DNA of 7,108 nucleotides, from NCBI GenBank assembly GCA_002726395.1, contig PBTA01000044.1, positions 23,713-30,820 of the forward strand. The letters are read 5' to 3'. Source of the stretch: Methanobacteriota archaeon (GTDB taxonomy: Archaea > Thermoplasmatota > Poseidoniia > Poseidoniales > Poseidoniaceae). A program made the position numbers and the translations under genes. The notes under the pieces were generated by a model. The model was given only the letters and a program-made list of their open reading frames with translations, ran no database searches and had not been told where the DNA came from. This document shows, in pieces, positions 1 through 6,014 of this stretch (positions are counted from its first letter, which is position 1; every line of letters starts with the position of its first letter).

Positions 1-1
1 T

Positions 2-499
2 TCAGGATGTCCAGAAAGGGTCATTGGTATGCATTTTTTCAATCCTGTACCAATAATGAAATTGTTGGAGTTAGTTAAACATGATTTGTGTTCACAGAAG
101 ACTATTGAGATTGCCGAACAAGCTGGAGTTCTCATGAATAAAACCACAATTTTAGTAAATAATATCCCAGGTTTTGCTACCTCGAGATTAGGTGTTGTGC
201 TAGGTAATGAGGCAATTAGAATGCTTGCAGATGGTGTTGCAAGTGCGAAAGATATCGATACTGCGATGGTGCTAGGTTACAAACACCCGATGGGTCCACT
301 CGCTCTAACTGATTTAGTCGGATTAGATGTCAGGAGAGATATTCTAAGAAATCTACAGAAGTCTTTTGATGACAATTCATATGCACCTCACCCATTAATG
401 GAAAAATTAGTTGCATCAGGTCGTCTTGGTAAAAAGACTGGCAAGGGAATTTATGATTGGTCTTCTGGTGAAGCAGAAGAATGTGAATTGCCTGAGTGA
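2..499 (+). CDS. 3-hydroxyacyl-CoA dehydrogenase, C-terminal part (5' end cut by window edge)
   Basis: This gene should oxidise (S)-3-hydroxyacyl-CoA to 3-ketoacyl-CoA with NAD+, the third step of beta-oxidation or its reverse. The frame is already open at base 2 and reads PERVIGMHFFNPVP, so the ATG at 29 is internal and the NAD-binding Rossmann half lies off the window. What remains is the end of the first domain plus the whole C-terminal helical domain. The catalytic dyad of the family is visible: His at 32-34 (HFFNPV) and Glu at 68-70 (MKLLELV), twelve residues apart as in human HADH. PGFATSRLG follows, with Ser where HADH has Asn208; as I recall, this variant is common in prokaryotic homologues. 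The family-typical ending GRLGKKTGKGIYDW is present, then a short acidic tail and TGA. No crotonase domain is fused. It converges on the crotonase gene with no spacer. Confidence 0.93.
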   Translation, partial: SGCPERVIGMHFFNPVPIMKLLELVKHDLCSQKTIEIAEQAGVLMNKTTILVNNIPGFATSRLGVVLGNEAIRMLADGVASAKDIDTAMVLGYKHPMGPLALTDLVGLDVRRDILRNLQKSFDDNSYAPHPLMEKLVASGRLGKKTGKGIYDWSSGEAEECELPE

Positions 500-1282
500 T
501 TACTCAAAGTTCGGTTTACGCTTTTCGATAAATGCTGTTACGCCTTCTTTGAATGCATCAGTAGTTCCCGCTGCTTCAATCAAAGTACGTTCATGTTTTA
601 GATGAGTCTCGAAATCTTGCACAGACTGAACATCGAGTAGATGTTTAGTTGCCTCTTTGGTATGATTACCCCACTGAGACCACTTGAGCGCCCTCACTAA
701 AGCAGAATCAAGTAAAGAATCATGTTCGACAATGTCATCTATTGCCCCTACTTGATGGGCTTTTTCTGCTGACCAGATTTCGTTTTCAAAGAAAAATCGT
801 CTTGCGATTTGATCACCAACCAAACGAGGCAGCAACCACGTTGTTCCACCATCTGGCGAAAGCCCCATGCCAGAGTACGAAGCAGCCATCTTGGCACTGG
901 GTGAACCAATGCGCAAATCGCATGCCAAAGCGAGACCAAGTCCGCCTCCTGCACATGCACCATTGAGAGCAGCTACACAAATAGTAGGTGATTGGCGCAT
1001 TCGTACAAGTAAGGGATGGAGCACTCCAGTAAGGTCTCGTATTAACTGAGGTGCATCACCATCTTCTATCGCCTTAGCAAAGGCGTTGATATCAGCACCT
1101 GCAGAGAAAAATTTACCTTCACCGGTTAATACAATTGCCCCAACGCTAGTGTTGGTTAATCCGTCATCTATGGCTTTGGCAATTTCAGGTAAGAAAGTTC
1201 TAGAAAATGATTGTGTTGCTGACTGGCCAGAAAACCTAATCAATCGGACTCCTTGACCCATATCACTGAATGAAACACTCAT
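500..1282 (-). CDS. Crotonase-superfamily enzyme, probably enoyl-CoA/PaaG-type isomerase rather than hydratase
   Basis: A complete 260-residue crotonase-fold protein, the usual length. The CoA-ester oxyanion hole is formed by the stretches around GKFFSAGAD (residues 56-64, Ala61) and ALNGACAGGG (105-114, Gly113/114). By alignment from memory with rat enoyl-CoA hydratase, the position of catalytic Glu144 (GGGCE) is Gly116 (GGGLG) and that of Glu164 (QPE) falls near Tyr136. Neither glutamate is present. Instead Asp144 sits in GMGLSPDGGTTWLLPRLVG, matching the catalytic Asp of PaaG and related delta3-delta2 enoyl-CoA isomerases (GLVPDSGGTWFLPRLVG). Simple water addition is therefore unlikely; double-bond or ring isomerisation of an acyl-CoA is more plausible, substrate unknown. 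The ATG is preceded by GAGGTG with a 5-nt spacer, overlapping the stop codon of the upstream aldehyde dehydrogenase, so the two are probably co-transcribed and translationally coupled. Confidence 0.92.
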   Translation of the reverse strand: MSVSFSDMGQGVRLIRFSGQSATQSFSRTFLPEIAKAIDDGLTNTSVGAIVLTGEGKFFSAGADINAFAKAIEDGDAPQLIRDLTGVLHPLLVRMRQSPTICVAALNGACAGGGLGLALACDLRIGSPSAKMAASYSGMGLSPDGGTTWLLPRLVGDQIARRFFFENEIWSAEKAHQVGAIDDIVEHDSLLDSALVRALKWSQWGNHTKEATKHLLDVQSVQDFETHLKHERTLIEAAGTTDAFKEGVTAFIEKRKPNFE

Positions 1283-1287
1283 TTTGA

Positions 1288-1293
1288 CACCTC
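1288..1293 (-). promoter_or_regulatory. Shine-Dalgarno site GAGGTG of the crotonase gene
   Basis: On the minus strand the junction reads TGA GGT GTC AAA ATG. The first TGA (1292-1294) is the stop of the aldehyde dehydrogenase, GAGGTG is a strong match to the archaeal anti-SD, and ATG is at 1280-1282. It fixes the crotonase start and suggests coupled translation. The same module recurs at 6007-6021. Confidence 0.85.
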
Positions 1294-2809
1294 ACAATTT
1301 GATATTGACATTCTTGACCTTGGTATAGAATCTCAAAGCATCCTTGCTTTGTTCTATGCCTATTCCGGATTTCTTCCATCCGGTGAATGCGGTTTGTGGG
1401 AAGGTTATCGGGTATTCATTAATTGAAATCATACCTGACTCTAAGTCTCTTGCTAATTTGTGCGCTCGACTTAGATCGTTGGTCCAAATACCATTTAGTA
1501 AACCAAAATCTGAGTGATTGGCAAGTTCTAACGCCTCTGCCTCTGTCGAAAATTTGGTCACTGACAAAACTGGGCCAAATAATTCATCATTGAATAATGA
1601 GTTATCTGAGTCAATTCCAGTAACTACAGTAGCCTCCATAAATGCACCTTCGCCATCTACAGCATTACCACCACAAACAATCTCGCCACCTTTTGAGAGA
1701 CCTAATGCTAGTTTTTCCAGTACTTCAGTTCGATGATTGGTATGAACTAGACTGCCAATACGCACGCCTTCAGCCATTCCTGGACCGACTTTCCATTTAC
1801 TCACTTCAGCCACCACAGCAGCTACCAACTCATCGTGAACGTCTTCATGGACAATCAGTCTAGAACCAGCCCAGCACATTTGTCCTGCATTCATGAAAAT
1901 ACCAAAACAGATTGCTTTTGCGGCATATTTCAAATTTGCATCCGGGAATACAATATTGGCTCCCTTGCCTCCAAGTTCTAGAGTAACTGGAGTTAGATTA
2001 TCACTGGCTTTTGCCATTACCGTCTTACCGGTTGGCACACCTCCAGTAAGTACGACTCCGTCAACCCCTGGGTGGCCAGCAAGAGCATCACCAATCAAAC
2101 CACCAGAACCGGTTATTACTTGTAAAACACCATTAGGTAGGCCTACTTCTGCTTCTTCTATTTTCTTCATCCACGCTAACAGAGAGAGTGGAGTCCATGA
2201 TGCAGGTTTTGCGATTACTGTACAACCTGAGGCTAATGCTGGAGCAATGGAACGAAGGGCTAGTTGGAGTGGGAAATTCCACGGGACAATGTGTGCGGTG
2301 ACCCCGAGCGGTTGGCGAAGTGTGTAATTTAGTCGGTTGCCGGGAACTGGTATGGTTGAGCCTTCGATTTTGTCTGAAAGACCAGCAAAGTACTCTAATG
2401 TCCATGCACCGTATCTTACCTCTGAAAGGGCTTCTCGAAATGTTTTTCCGTTGTTTTCAGATTCTATTTTCGCTAATTCTTTTGCTGCACCATAGGTGGC
2501 TGCTGCCATTTTATTCAGTACTCTACCGCGCTGAGCCGGATCCATATTCTTCCATTCAGAACTAACTAAAGCATCCCTAGATGCTGAAACACACCGGTTA
2601 ACATCATTTACCGATGCTTTTGGAACTCGGGCAATTGTTTCACCTGTAGCTGGGTTTATTGCTTCGCTATAATCACCATTTTCAGAACTAGTCCACTCGC
2701 CTGCAATGTACATCTTTTCTTCGCTCATAAACCGTCCATGAAGTGACCGTTCAAAGGTGTTCGCCTCGCAATCCAGATTAGCAATTGACCCATATCCGAG
2801 TTTTTTCAT
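1292..2809 (-). CDS. NAD(P)-dependent aldehyde dehydrogenase (ALDH superfamily, betaine-aldehyde-dehydrogenase-like)
   Basis: Oxidises an aldehyde to the carboxylic acid; substrate unknown. All core ALDH elements are visible (505-residue numbering): VPWNFP with the oxyanion Asn178, IAKPA with cofactor-binding Lys201, the LTGGVPTGK turn (255-262), LELGGK with general base Glu278, GQMCWAGSR with nucleophile Cys312, and ELFGP (409-413). The C-terminal motif is atypical: TAFTGWKKSGIGIEQS where most members have FGGxKxSGxGREx. The start is uncertain. Homologues usually begin near MSEEKMYIAGEW, which is residue 28 (ATG at 2726-2728), but no good ribosome site precedes it. The ATG at 2807-2809 lies about 31 nt after a TATA-like box, as expected for a leaderless mRNA, so I kept it. 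The extra 27 residues (MKKLGYGSIANL...) are not recognisable ALDH sequence. First gene of an operon with the crotonase. Confidence 0.93.
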   Translation of the reverse strand: MKKLGYGSIANLDCEANTFERSLHGRFMSEEKMYIAGEWTSSENGDYSEAINPATGETIARVPKASVNDVNRCVSASRDALVSSEWKNMDPAQRGRVLNKMAAATYGAAKELAKIESENNGKTFREALSEVRYGAWTLEYFAGLSDKIEGSTIPVPGNRLNYTLRQPLGVTAHIVPWNFPLQLALRSIAPALASGCTVIAKPASWTPLSLLAWMKKIEEAEVGLPNGVLQVITGSGGLIGDALAGHPGVDGVVLTGGVPTGKTVMAKASDNLTPVTLELGGKGANIVFPDANLKYAAKAICFGIFMNAGQMCWAGSRLIVHEDVHDELVAAVVAEVSKWKVGPGMAEGVRIGSLVHTNHRTEVLEKLALGLSKGGEIVCGGNAVDGEGAFMEATVVTGIDSDNSLFNDELFGPVLSVTKFSTEAEALELANHSDFGLLNGIWTNDLSRAHKLARDLESGMISINEYPITFPQTAFTGWKKSGIGIEQSKDALRFYTKVKNVNIKL

Positions 2810-2815
2810 GATAAC

Positions 2816-2822
2816 TATATTT
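2816..2822 (+). promoter_or_regulatory. TATA-box-like promoter element of the P-loop kinase gene
   Basis: TATATTT lies with its centre 26-27 nt before the ATG at 2845, the spacing expected between an archaeal TATA box and a transcription start that coincides with the start codon. GATAAC just upstream could serve as the BRE. No Shine-Dalgarno site precedes the ATG, which fits a leaderless message. Confidence 0.55.
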
Positions 2823-2836
2823 GACAGAGTGTCTTA

Positions 2837-2843
2837 CAATATA
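2837..2843 (-). promoter_or_regulatory. TATA-box-like promoter element of the aldehyde dehydrogenase operon
   Basis: On the minus strand the sequence is TATATTG, centred about 31 nt before the ATG at 2809, so transcription would start at or a few bases ahead of that ATG. It ends next to the kinase start codon (2845). The match is weaker than that of the opposite promoter. If the protein really starts at 2728, the mRNA would instead have a leader of roughly 80 nt without an evident ribosome site. Confidence 0.42.
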
Positions 2844-2844
2844 C

Positions 2845-3513
2845 ATGACTCGAACAATTGGTCTCGCTGATGCCACGGCTAGAACGATTGCTAATCGGCC
2901 GCCAAGATTGTTGATTATTGCCGGAGCAACGGGGACAGGGAAATCTACTGTGGCAATGAAAATAGCCGCTAAGAGCAACTTTGCTAGACTTCTCTCAACA
3001 GATGCGATTCGAGAAATAATTCGAACATACGATGTCAATGCCGAAAACCTAGCGCTGCATCGCTCTTCCTTCTCAATTGGCGAATCGAATGATGCAGTTA
3101 TTGATTGGCTGGATACTTGTCAAGCCGTTGAGAACGGCATCGAAGCGACAATAAATCGTGCCATGCGAGAAGGTATCGATTTACTAATAGAAGGAGTACA
3201 CATCATACCTAGTGACAGATTAATTAGAAGTTGGATTGAATCTGGAGGGATTGCAGTTGGAATTATTATGGCTGTTAGCGACCAAAACAAACACAAGGAA
3301 ATGATAAAATCTAGAGATGCTCATTCATTCCGCAGACCAGATCGTTACATCGCAAATTTTGACCGAATCAGAAAGATTCAGGATGGCCTTATTGAACGCT
3401 CTAAAATTTCTGCTTGGCCGGTTGTAGACATTTCTAGAGTTAGTAGCGACCACGAAAAAATTGAACACTACTTGGATATTGCTTGGAATGAGAAGCAAAC
3501 TAAGCAGCGATGA
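2845..3513 (+). CDS. P-loop kinase, 2-phosphoglycerate kinase-like
   Basis: A 222-residue soluble nucleotide-binding protein. Walker A is GATGTGKST (residues 27-35) after a hydrophobic strand RLLIIA. A substrate-side STDAIREIIR (51-60) follows, then IDLLIEGVHIIP (111-122) in the Walker-B region, and a basic RYIANFDRIRKIQ (167-179). These elements resemble archaeal 2-phosphoglycerate kinase, which makes 2,3-bisphosphoglycerate on the way to the osmolyte cyclic 2,3-diphosphoglycerate. Methanogen enzymes are about 300 residues, with an N-terminal ATP-cone domain. Here only the kinase domain is present, and no cyclase gene is in view, so the substrate is uncertain. I chose ATG 2845 because it lies 26-27 nt after a TATA box; an in-frame TTG at 2821 is a weaker alternative. 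The gene's last 14 bases overlap the end of the convergent pilin-like gene. Confidence 0.82.
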   Translation: MTRTIGLADATARTIANRPPRLLIIAGATGTGKSTVAMKIAAKSNFARLLSTDAIREIIRTYDVNAENLALHRSSFSIGESNDAVIDWLDTCQAVENGIEATINRAMREGIDLLIEGVHIIPSDRLIRSWIESGGIAVGIIMAVSDQNKHKEMIKSRDAHSFRRPDRYIANFDRIRKIQDGLIERSKISAWPVVDISRVSSDHEKIEHYLDIAWNEKQTKQR

Positions 3514-3943
3514 TGAAAGTGAAATTGGTTTCTAAAGTAGAGGAATCATCCGTGACTCCTAACTCTAATGATATGGATATTGATGATGAGTCAACAACAA
3601 CAGTTGTGATATTCAACATCTTCACCTCAACACCTCTTATCTCACCATGATGGAGAAGGTCGTCATGAATACTCTCCATAGCAATATCTGCCGCTTCAAT
3701 TCGTTCTAGACCGCCATTAATCCACAACTCAGTACGGTTTTCGGCAAGTGAAGGTAGTTCAAGCATAACTTCCTTAGTAGTCTCGATAACAGAATCTGAA
3801 TTTGCTTCGTGCGCTGAGGTTAGTCCAGCTACCTTAACACTGAAAACCGCCATTGACAATAATGAAAGGAGCAGAACCACACCAGTCGCTAATAGCATTT
3901 GAGCGCGGTCATCATGGGTCGTTTGATACACTGTTTGACGCAT
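3500..3943 (-). CDS. Pilin-like secreted/membrane-anchored protein of the archaeal pilus operon
   Basis: A 147-residue protein with a short charged N-terminus (MRQTVYQTTHDDRAQ), one hydrophobic segment at about 16-36 (MLLATGVVLLLSLLSMAVFS), and a polar domain rich in acidic residues, Ser/Thr and beta-branched residues outside. DDRAQMLLATG followed directly by a transmembrane helix recalls the small RGQL-type proteins encoded beside Tad-like platform genes in haloarchaea (DUF7261-like, from memory). A classical class III signal (K/R-G before a hydrophobic stretch with Glu at +5) is not evident. It is probably a minor pilin or pseudopilin. An ATG 15 codons further upstream exists but lies inside the preceding gene. 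The chosen ATG (3941-3943) overlaps the preceding stop as TGATG and follows a G-rich GGGGGTGG, so translational coupling is likely. Last gene of the operon; its end overlaps the kinase gene by 14 bp. Confidence 0.72.
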   Translation of the reverse strand: MRQTVYQTTHDDRAQMLLATGVVLLLSLLSMAVFSVKVAGLTSAHEANSDSVIETTKEVMLELPSLAENRTELWINGGLERIEAADIAMESIHDDLLHHGEIRGVEVKMLNITTVVVDSSSISISLELGVTDDSSTLETNFTFIIAA

Positions 3944-4383
3944 CAAGCACCACCCCCGATATTCCACAACGTAAGACTGATAGTCCAAGCATCAGCATTA
4001 ACCGTGACTAAATGATGTACCGTTACAGTTGGACCTGAAGAGGTCCCAATAAGCCCGTAAGGGTTTGAGGTTGCACTATTTTTGGCTAGCCAACAGTTTG
4101 CTTGTTTACCGCTAATCAATGCCTCTTGCAGAATTGTGCAAGCACCGTCATAATCAGAATCTGCGAGTAGTTCGACAATCCTATTCTCACCGCTTATTTC
4201 TGCATCTAATCCCAAACCGTACTGGAGTACTGATTCACCAGCTGCCTCCAAACTTGCATCATGGGCAACAGACCTGGAATCGGGTACATCTATTCTTATC
4301 AAAAAAGTTGCAGACATAAAAAATAACCAAAATAACGTTAGCATTTCAAGAATATGAATTTGCCCGTCTTCATTACTCTGCAG
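3943..4383 (-). CDS. Pilin-like protein with QxHxLE-type N-terminus; probable CTG start
   Basis: A small protein with an N-terminal hydrophobic anchor (MLTLFWLFFMSATFLI) and a polar exported domain containing two cysteines, in GACTILQEA and QANCWLAK, probably a disulfide. The first ATG in frame is 4342-4344, but it has no ribosome site and would begin inside the anchor. The frame stays open 13 codons further back to a CTG at 4381-4383 and reads (M)QSNEDGQIHILE before the anchor. This resembles the RGQAxTLE-type N-termini of small pilus-operon proteins in haloarchaea (DUF7288-like, from memory). AGGAG at 4392-4396 lies 8 nt before that CTG, equivalent to the SD spacing of two other genes here. 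From CTG the product is 146 residues, from ATG 133. Likely a minor pilin/pseudopilin, between the second platform gene and the last pilin-like gene. Confidence 0.68.
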   Translation of the reverse strand: MQSNEDGQIHILEMLTLFWLFFMSATFLIRIDVPDSRSVAHDASLEAAGESVLQYGLGLDAEISGENRIVELLADSDYDGACTILQEALISGKQANCWLAKNSATSNPYGLIGTSSGPTVTVHHLVTVNADAWTISLTLWNIGGGA

Positions 4384-4391
4384 CTAACCAT

Positions 4392-4396
4392 CTCCT
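4392..4396 (-). promoter_or_regulatory. Shine-Dalgarno site AGGAG that points to a CTG start at 4383
   Basis: The minus strand reads TGA GGA GAT GGT TAG CTG CAG. AGGAG overlaps the stop of the second platform gene and is 8 nt from CTG. An ATG lies directly next to AGGAG (4389-4391), too close for initiation and in a frame that closes after about 16 codons. The next in-frame ATG of the pilin-like gene is about 47 nt away. Confidence 0.5.
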
Positions 4397-6009
4397 CATC
4401 TAGACACAGGCACAAAGGCGCCACCTGAGGGATTTAATCCGACAGTATATATGGAGTCAGACGTCGCTATCACTTGGGAAAAGGCATGACTAGAATCACC
4501 GATAAGGTCTGGGCTAAATACTAATAAATTAAAAGCAAGTAATGCGGCAACAATCATCATACCTGAGTGCTTAAAACCCGCGGAAAATCTACCGTTAGCC
4601 ATAAGTCCTGCCATAGAACCATTACCAATGGCCTGCATAGTGACGCCATAATAGAATACGGTGACGAAAAATAGTGGATCTATCGCTCTTATCGTCATGT
4701 TCCCAATATTTGCTCCGCCTGAATCTCCGCTGCCTTCATCACCGGAATTTGACTTCGCAATAGCAGGAATAAATATTTTACCTAACAGAGTAATTACCCC
4801 CAAGAAAACGAAGTATGAAGTCCATATAACCGCAATGTAGGAGCCGATAGCTCGGGTTCGTTCACCTTCTAGGAATTTAATTTCCCTTGAGTCATTGGCA
4901 GCAGTTACCAAGATGTCTGAAATTTTTCCTCCAGCCCGGTCTGCTTCAGCAATCAAGGTAATAGCACGTTTAACTAATGGCGTACCAACCCGGTCTGCAA
5001 ATTGTTTTATGACGTCGCTAAACTTTATGCCCCAACTCAACTGGTCAGACATCTTTTTTACTTCATCATTTAGTGCACCATACTCTGATTTAACCAATGT
5101 TTGGACGGCAACTGTCATCGAAAGACCTCCTTTCCAGTATTCTGCCATATCTCTCAAGAAATCTGGAAATTTCGCCTCAATTTCGTTTTTCCTGGTCTCT
5201 ACTTTTTCCCAATAATATGAGGCAGGATACAGTAATAAAAAGAAGGTCAAACCAAAGAAATTAAGAAATATCATTGGTCTTAAGTCCAAGGGTCCTAATT
5301 CTACTTTGGGCCCCAACCAGAATGATTTGTTATTCATATTACTCGGAATTCCATCATAAAAGTCAACAGTCATATCGAATTGTGCTGAACTGATTTTCTT
5401 GCCGTCTTCGAGCGAAAATATCGCAACCTCATATTTGGTATCTGGCACCATATCATCGATTTCAATATTGCAGACATCACTGGATTTACCAGTATTACCC
5501 TCAAAGAAATTAACCACATTGGAATCTGAGTCTCTTATCAGAACGGAGTAATTTGTTGGAATTGTTGCTTCAACTGTGCAGTCTAGAGATAACGGCTGTT
5601 GAACTATTACAGTGCCTTTGTTCTGTTCTGGCATACCAGGGACATCAAAGGTCTTGCCTTTTGAGACAAAGTTGACCCATGGACTTTCCGACCATTCCAA
5701 TTGATCAGCTCCATCCTGTAATATTGCACACGATTCATTTGCTTGGTAGGATGGTTTGAGGTTGCCACTAAATTCTGCAGAATAATCGTTGCCAAAATCA
5801 TCTTGAGCAGTCGCCCCACAAAACACATTGGTAAACATTGGTTCACCATTTGCAGTCGGGATAAATCCGGAATTTGTCACCCACATAATACCAGAAGACA
5901 AACCTAAAATTACTGAGAAAAAGATGATGATATAGAGATTTTTTAATGTCTTATCATCTTTGGGAAGATCTAGTTCAACAACTAGCTTTTTCTTTTTCTT
6001 CCTAGCCAT
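4396..6009 (-). CDS. Second pilus platform protein (FlaJ/TadC family, T2SSF domain) with large extracytoplasmic domain
   Basis: Inner-membrane platform of a type IV pilus/Tad-like machine, expected to contact the assembly ATPase and move pilins. 537 residues. A lysine-rich N-terminus (ARKKKKKL) precedes membrane segment 1 (about 25-45). An extracytoplasmic domain follows (about 46-244), holding all four cysteines of the protein (64, 94, 144, 180). Then come segment 2 (245-265), a cytoplasmic T2SSF helical domain (about 280-387, including FPDFLRDMAEYWKGGLSM and LIAEADRAGGKISDIL), segment 3 (388-410), a Gly/Ser/acid linker (419-436), segment 4 (443-461), segment 5 (483-500), and an exposed tail. 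The later half of the extra domain (about 137-217, with VPDTKYEVAIFSL) looks like a fibronectin-III/Ig-type beta sandwich; this is inference. The start is fixed by GAGGTG 5 nt before ATG; the gap to the previous gene is 9 bp. Confidence 0.88.
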   Translation of the reverse strand: MARKKKKKLVVELDLPKDDKTLKNLYIIIFFSVILGLSSGIMWVTNSGFIPTANGEPMFTNVFCGATAQDDFGNDYSAEFSGNLKPSYQANESCAILQDGADQLEWSESPWVNFVSKGKTFDVPGMPEQNKGTVIVQQPLSLDCTVEATIPTNYSVLIRDSDSNVVNFFEGNTGKSSDVCNIEIDDMVPDTKYEVAIFSLEDGKKISSAQFDMTVDFYDGIPSNMNNKSFWLGPKVELGPLDLRPMIFLNFFGLTFFLLLYPASYYWEKVETRKNEIEAKFPDFLRDMAEYWKGGLSMTVAVQTLVKSEYGALNDEVKKMSDQLSWGIKFSDVIKQFADRVGTPLVKRAITLIAEADRAGGKISDILVTAANDSREIKFLEGERTRAIGSYIAVIWTSYFVFLGVITLLGKIFIPAIAKSNSGDEGSGDSGGANIGNMTIRAIDPLFFVTVFYYGVTMQAIGNGSMAGLMANGRFSAGFKHSGMMIVAALLAFNLLVFSPDLIGDSSHAFSQVIATSDSIYTVGLNPSGGAFVPVSR

Positions 6010-6014
6010 TTTTA

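Noticed and set aside
1893..2327. A 144-codon + strand open frame inside the aldehyde dehydrogenase gene
   Set aside because: It is antisense to the ALDH core including the region before the catalytic Cys, is Pro/Ser/Thr-rich low-quality sequence, and has no ribosome site or family resemblance.
2821..2844. TTG start at 2821 for the kinase
   Set aside because: TTG overlaps the TATA box itself, so the transcript would not include it; ATG 2845 fits the leaderless spacing.
2778..3038. A minus-strand open frame of 86 codons across the divergent promoter and the kinase N-terminus
   Set aside because: It covers the Walker A region of the kinase in antisense and the start of the ALDH in another frame; composition is that of a shadow frame.
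3944..3988. Longer start of the last pilin-like gene (15 extra codons)
   Set aside because: Those codons lie within the preceding gene, whereas ATG 3943 forms a TGATG coupling overlap behind a G-rich ribosome site and gives a typical charged-then-hydrophobic N-terminus.
4399..4755. Possible broken or frameshifted end of the second platform gene because of its Gly/Ser/acid linker and long polar tail
   Set aside because: The frame is continuous through two further hydrophobic segments, and the stop is followed by a normal ribosome site for the next gene, so it looks intact.
4895..5215. A 106-codon + strand open frame inside the second platform gene
   Set aside because: It lies antisense to the T2SSF domain, which is clearly coding; no promoter or ribosome site supports it.
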